From Anaerotignum faecicola (GTDB lineage Bacteria; Bacillota; Clostridia; Lachnospirales; Anaerotignaceae): a stretch of DNA of 64,000 nucleotides. Numbering within the stretch: the stretch's first letter is position 1; every line of letters starts with the position of its first letter. Where the stretch lies: assembly GCF_003865035.1 (NCBI RefSeq), contig NZ_BHVZ01000001.1, forward strand, positions 868,001-932,000, read 5' to 3'. Made by a program: the position numbers and the translations under genes. Under the pieces are notes generated by a model, which was given only the letters and a program-made list of their open reading frames with translations, searched no databases and had not been told where the DNA came from. Of this stretch, positions 60,466-64,000 are shown in pieces.

Positions 60466-62346
60466 TCACTTTTTAAGAGCGTGATACCATGCCGCGCCAA
60501 TGCGCTTTGAGGTAATGCGCCCGTCAAGGTTTCTCTTTGCCGCCCGGACGGTACGGGCGGATATGCCCGCTTCTGTGGCGGCTTTCTCTATGTCCTCGCT
60601 GGCAAGCTCTTTCCCGTCTGCCAACAGGTCAAGTATCAGCCTTTCAGCCTGTTCGGTCTTGGTGGCGGTGTTGCCGCCCGCGCCGGACAGCAGCTCATCG
60701 GCGGTAATGTCATACTCGCCCATCCACTCAAAGCCTGTTTCCGGGTCAAGGCAAAAGGCAACGGGCTTGCCCTCCGGCGCAAGGGAAGATTTGTCATGGA
60801 CGATAACGCGCACATTCGGTTCTCGCTTCACGCGCCCGATCAGCAGGACGCTCCTTGCTGCGGCGCGGAAGTCGATAGAACCTAAGCCCCGGTATGCGCT
60901 CTGCCCTCCGGCTGATTTGTTTAAGTGTCCGATAAGCACAACGGCGCACCCGGTACGCTCGGCAACATCGGCAAGGCGGCGGAACATGGGGCGCACTTCG
61001 TTCGCCCGGTTCATGTCGGTTTTCTCACCCACATACGCCTGTATGGGGTCAAGAATAATCAGCCGCGCCCCGGTCTGCATGATGGCTTTCTCAATGCGTT
61101 CATCGGATAGGGATAGCTCGCGCTTGGCTTCGTCAATGACAAGTACCCGGTCAAGGTCGGCGGCGGCTTCGATAAGGCGGGGCTTGACGGTATCTCCCAA
61201 ACCGTCCTCGGCGGTCTGGTAAATCACATTGAACGGGGGCAAGGGCTGTCCTGTGGGAAGCTCGCGCCCGGTGGTGCAGGCGGCGGCAAGGCGCAGCGCA
61301 AAGGTGGTCTTTCCCTCACCGGGGTTGCCCTGTACTATCGTAACCTTTCCAAAGGGGATATAGGGCTTCCATAGCCATTCAACCGCCTGTGTGTCAACCT
61401 CGCTCATGCGGATAATCTCAATGGTTTCCTCCTGCGGCAGCGGCTCACGCAAGCCATAGACAGCTTCCCGGAGATACTTCCCGTCTGTGATTTCCTGTCG
61501 GCGCGTCTGTACCTCGTTCCAATCTTTGAAAAGAGGGATAAGGCGGTGGACGGTCAAGCCCTCCGGCATGAGCTTCACAAGGCGGCTGCAAGCATCGTTT
61601 CCGGCGTTGTCGTTGTCAAGGCAGAGGTAAACGGTCTTGATGTTTAGACTGTCAGAGAGAAAGCGCAACAGGGCTTTTTCTCCCACGCCGCCCAATGACA
61701 GATAGCTTTGCTTTTGCCAGTCCTTTTTGAACAGGCAGAGGAAAGATAAGAGGTCTATCGGGGCTTCAAAGACAAACAATCTTTCGCCCTCGCCACGGTA
61801 GCAGAAGTTAAAGGCTTTGTCGCTGCCTTTCACATCAAGCCGAAAACTCCCGGCTGTGCCGCGCTGATGGGCGTATCGCGGTATGCCGCTTTCATCTCTG
61901 CCGACGAATACGGCGTTATGGTGGGTGGCTTCCTCGTAAATATCCCCGGTGGAAAAGAAAAAGCCCGTCACATCTTCATCAATGCGGCGGGCGGCTGTGA
62001 GGTAGTTCCTCGCTATGCTGTTGTCGGTGTTGCGGGGCGGTAGTCGGAAGTCAGAAAAGGACGCGGGGCTTGGTCTGTCCGGCGGCGGGGCGGCTCCTTT
62101 TTCGCCTGTGAGAAGTTCAACGGCTTCGGTGAAGCTCTTGCCGAAAAACTCCATGGCAAAATCAACGGGGCCGCCGCCTTTGCTCTGGCTGTGGCGATAC
62201 CATTTGTTTCCCCGGACGGTCAAGCTGTCGTGCCGCTTCCAGCGGTATTCATTCCCGGCGCGGGTAAGCTGCTCGCCCTGTGATTGCAGGAAAGAAACAA
62301 GGTCGGCTTGGTTGGCGTGGTCTATCTGTTCTTGGGTGTAATACAT
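60466..62346 (-). CDS. Primase-helicase replication protein (DUF3991/toprim plus RepA-like ATPase)
   Basis: 626 residues from ATG 62346 (AGAGAGG box); an ATG at 62,382 would add 12 residues. The N-terminal DUF3991/toprim-like primase part includes WYRHSQSKGGGPVDFAMEF and LFVFEAPIDLLSFL, with a metal-type LCLDNDNAG. The C-terminal RecA-fold helicase has Walker A QGNPGEGKTTFALRLA, Walker B ARLIILDPIQAYVG and GHLNKSAGGQSAYRGLGSID. A self-contained replication initiator for unit E. Confidence 0.88.
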   Translation of the reverse strand: MYYTQEQIDHANQADLVSFLQSQGEQLTRAGNEYRWKRHDSLTVRGNKWYRHSQSKGGGPVDFAMEFFGKSFTEAVELLTGEKGAAPPPDRPSPASFSDFRLPPRNTDNSIARNYLTAARRIDEDVTGFFFSTGDIYEEATHHNAVFVGRDESGIPRYAHQRGTAGSFRLDVKGSDKAFNFCYRGEGERLFVFEAPIDLLSFLCLFKKDWQKQSYLSLGGVGEKALLRFLSDSLNIKTVYLCLDNDNAGNDACSRLVKLMPEGLTVHRLIPLFKDWNEVQTRRQEITDGKYLREAVYGLREPLPQEETIEIIRMSEVDTQAVEWLWKPYIPFGKVTIVQGNPGEGKTTFALRLAAACTTGRELPTGQPLPPFNVIYQTAEDGLGDTVKPRLIEAAADLDRVLVIDEAKRELSLSDERIEKAIMQTGARLIILDPIQAYVGEKTDMNRANEVRPMFRRLADVAERTGCAVVLIGHLNKSAGGQSAYRGLGSIDFRAAARSVLLIGRVKREPNVRVIVHDKSSLAPEGKPVAFCLDPETGFEWMGEYDITADELLSGAGGNTATKTEQAERLILDLLADGKELASEDIEKAATEAGISARTVRAAKRNLDGRITSKRIGAAWYHALKK

Positions 62347-62435
62347 GGCTGATACCTCTCTTTCTGTGGTTGAATTGTTCATAGTTTTGATGTAGAATGA
62401 AACCGAAAAATCGGAAGTTAGTGAGGTGCTGGATT

Positions 62436-62855
62436 GTGAATGAAAGAGAAAGAATTATTCACTTATGGTTTGAAATGTGGCTTACAAAACAGGATTTAGG
62501 TATTGATAATATTTTTGCAGAAGATGTAATTTATACTGAAAGTTGGAGTCCAAAATATAATAACCGTCAAATCGTAAAACACTGGTTTCAGGAATGGAAT
62601 ACTCGTGGCAAAGTCGTTGCTTGGGAAATCAAACAATTTTTCCACAAAGGAAATCAGACGATTGTGGAGTGGTATTTCAAAAATGAAATGAACAATGGGA
62701 GCATAGAGGAATTTGATGGAATTTCCCTAGTTGAATGGACAAAGGATAATAAAATAAAATCATTGAAAGAGTTTGGCTGCAATTTGAATAATTATAATCC
62801 TTATGAGCATAGTGACCTGCCCGAATTTAGGGACGAAAGAGCAAGTTGGTTTTAA
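62436..62855 (+). CDS. NTF2/SnoaL-like orphan protein
   Basis: 139 residues from GTG 62436, after GAGGTG with 7-base spacing. A single domain with an NTF2-like pattern: helical start (ERIIHLWFEMWLTKQD), FAEDVIYTESWSP and strands VVAWEIKQFFHKGNQTIVEW. Family members include small isomerases and ligand-binding proteins, so no reaction can be assigned. It is far more AT-rich than both neighbours and runs against them: a recent cargo insertion. Confidence 0.7.
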   Translation: MNERERIIHLWFEMWLTKQDLGIDNIFAEDVIYTESWSPKYNNRQIVKHWFQEWNTRGKVVAWEIKQFFHKGNQTIVEWYFKNEMNNGSIEEFDGISLVEWTKDNKIKSLKEFGCNLNNYNPYEHSDLPEFRDERASWF

Positions 62856-62932
62856 TATTAGGAATCAATAGCGTCCATTTTATCGGAAAACATTTAGGAC
62901 GGACAGGCAAAGTAGCTTGCCCGTCCTTTTCT

Positions 62933-64000
62933 TTATCGCTCCTGTTCCTGCCGCTTGGTGCGGCTCTGCGTCTGCTCCGGTTGGTCGGCGCGGAGTGCAA
63001 TATCCACGCACCTGCGGATTTTTTGAAGCTCGGCAACCTCGGCGCGGGTATCTTTCAGTTTGGTATAATCGCTGTCCCTCTGCGTTTTGAGGTCAGCATA
63101 TTCCTGTTCCCATTCCGCAATAGGCAAGGTCTTTGTTCCTTTCGGCAGATTTGCATGGAGATAGCGGTTTGCCGCGTCCCATAGGGTAAGCTCGGCGCGG
63201 CGGGCTTCCGCAAACTTCTCCTGTTTTCCTTTCCAGCGGATTTGCCTATACTCGTCCTGTATGGGCTTGTAGGTTTGATAATTTCTGCCGTACTCCATGA
63301 GTTTTTGCAGTTCTTTCATGCGCTGCTCGGCGGTTTTCATTCCCTCCCGGATTGAATAGGCTTTATCGCTGACAGAGGAAAGAGAAGCGTCCAGCTCGTC
63401 AAGATTAGAGATACCATGCTCGGAAAGATAGTTGACCGCCGCCGCTATGGTTTTCAGTTCATCGGCTGTGTGCTGCTGTTGCCAACTCTGCGAATACTTC
63501 CGGCTCTTTTCTCTCTGAACGCTCAAATACTTCATCAACAGATTTGCAAGGTTGGGAGATTGCGGCGGCTGCTCTGGGGCGGTTTCCCGCGCTTTGAACA
63601 GGTCGGCAATCCATTCCTTGAGCTTCCCAATCTGCGCCCGGATTTCCCGGATAAGGCGGTTTGTCTTTTGAATACTGCGGTTCAGTTCGCCTTTCTCGGT
63701 GGCGATACCTTTCTTCTCCATCTGGCAAGCCGCCACGCCCATGTGGACGGTAGGCAGCTCGTCAATTCCTCTCTCGGCGTTGCTGCGGTGGTCGATACGC
63801 TCCGGGCTTCCGTTCCTCTCCAAAAAGTCGTTGGTATAGTCAGCCCATGCCTTGCGCCACAAGAGGGTGTTGTCCTTGTCGTTCCAGCCTGTAAGGTCAA
63901 TTTTGTGCGTCTTGTATCTGCCACTTGGCAAGCGGATACGCTCGCCGTTTTCGTCAAGGTCATATTCCTTTTTGGATTTCGCCGCCCATGCTCCGCGTTC
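62933..64000 (-). CDS. MobA/MobL family relaxase, 5' end outside window
   Basis: C-terminal 355 residues of a MOBQ relaxase; the frame is open through the right edge (EYDLDENGERI...). Conserved RIDHRSNAERGIDELPTVHMG corresponds to the DHRSYKRQGIDKIPSVHLG block of the relaxase at 8,359, followed by a helical region (AEQRMKELQKLMEYGRNY). The N-terminal nuclease and oriT lie outside. It should serve unit E as the gene at 8,359 serves unit D; the two are diverged relatives. Confidence 0.9.
   Translation of the reverse strand, partial: ERGAWAAKSKKEYDLDENGERIRLPSGRYKTHKIDLTGWNDKDNTLLWRKAWADYTNDFLERNGSPERIDHRSNAERGIDELPTVHMGVAACQMEKKGIATEKGELNRSIQKTNRLIREIRAQIGKLKEWIADLFKARETAPEQPPQSPNLANLLMKYLSVQREKSRKYSQSWQQQHTADELKTIAAAVNYLSEHGISNLDELDASLSSVSDKAYSIREGMKTAEQRMKELQKLMEYGRNYQTYKPIQDEYRQIRWKGKQEKFAEARRAELTLWDAANRYLHANLPKGTKTLPIAEWEQEYADLKTQRDSDYTKLKDTRAEVAELQKIRRCVDIALRADQPEQTQSRTKRQEQER

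Overview
The window is entirely accessory DNA. I see no rRNA, tRNA or housekeeping locus. It carries pieces of several integrative or mobilizable elements of the kind found in gut Clostridia (Lachnospiraceae and Oscillospiraceae type). The host call rests on gene families: Maff2, PrgI, DUF4315, DUF4366, DUF3847, Cys-rich VLP and KTR, TnpV and TnpW, YodL/ArdC fusions and TnpX-like large serine recombinases. Strong AGGAGG ribosome binding sites and GC-rich transfer genes interrupted by AT-rich resistance cargo agree with it.

Layout. 1-13,480 (unit D) is the right part of a mobilizable element. It holds a histidine kinase plus ABC exporter cargo, a group II intron, three sigma-like regulators, DUF3847, a MobA/MobL relaxase with an IncQ-type oriT, a YafQ/DinJ-type toxin-antitoxin pair, replication genes and tnpW. 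13,480-38,660 (unit C) is a conjugative element that starts inside a truncated virD4. It holds type IV secretion genes, an orphan DNA methyltransferase, topB, an ArdA/ArdC/YodL protein, a second relaxase with mobC, an RlmN/Cfr-family methyltransferase behind a drug-type attenuator, sigma regulators and a TnpX-like recombinase at its end. 38,662-48,004 (unit B, minus strand) runs from a broken serine recombinase through YdbC, ParB, MobV, a RepA-like ATPase and sigma factors to tet(O) and tnpV. 48,004-60,121 (unit A, minus strand) holds a truncated DarB-like methylase-helicase, a TnpV reading frame nested inside that gene, a primase-ArdC-YodL fusion and the 3' part of topB. 60,122-64,000 (unit E, minus strand) holds tnpW, a primase-helicase, an NTF2-like orphan and a MobA/MobL relaxase that leaves the window.

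The unit boundaries fall inside genes: virD4 (about 13,480), a serine recombinase (about 38,662), the DarB-like helicase (about 48,004) and topB (about 60,121). In each case only one half of the broken gene is present. The simplest reading is serial nesting: D in C, C in B, B in A, and E in A, with the far end of every insertion outside the window.

Expression control is unusual throughout. There are translational and transcriptional attenuators ahead of tet(O), the RlmN/Cfr-like gene and the sigma genes. There are three candidate AUA or AUC start codons and a Shine-Dalgarno presented in a hairpin loop. -35 boxes at two element ends could form promoters on circularisation. Coordinates follow recognised reading frames. 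Family names come from recalled motif patterns, with no database search.
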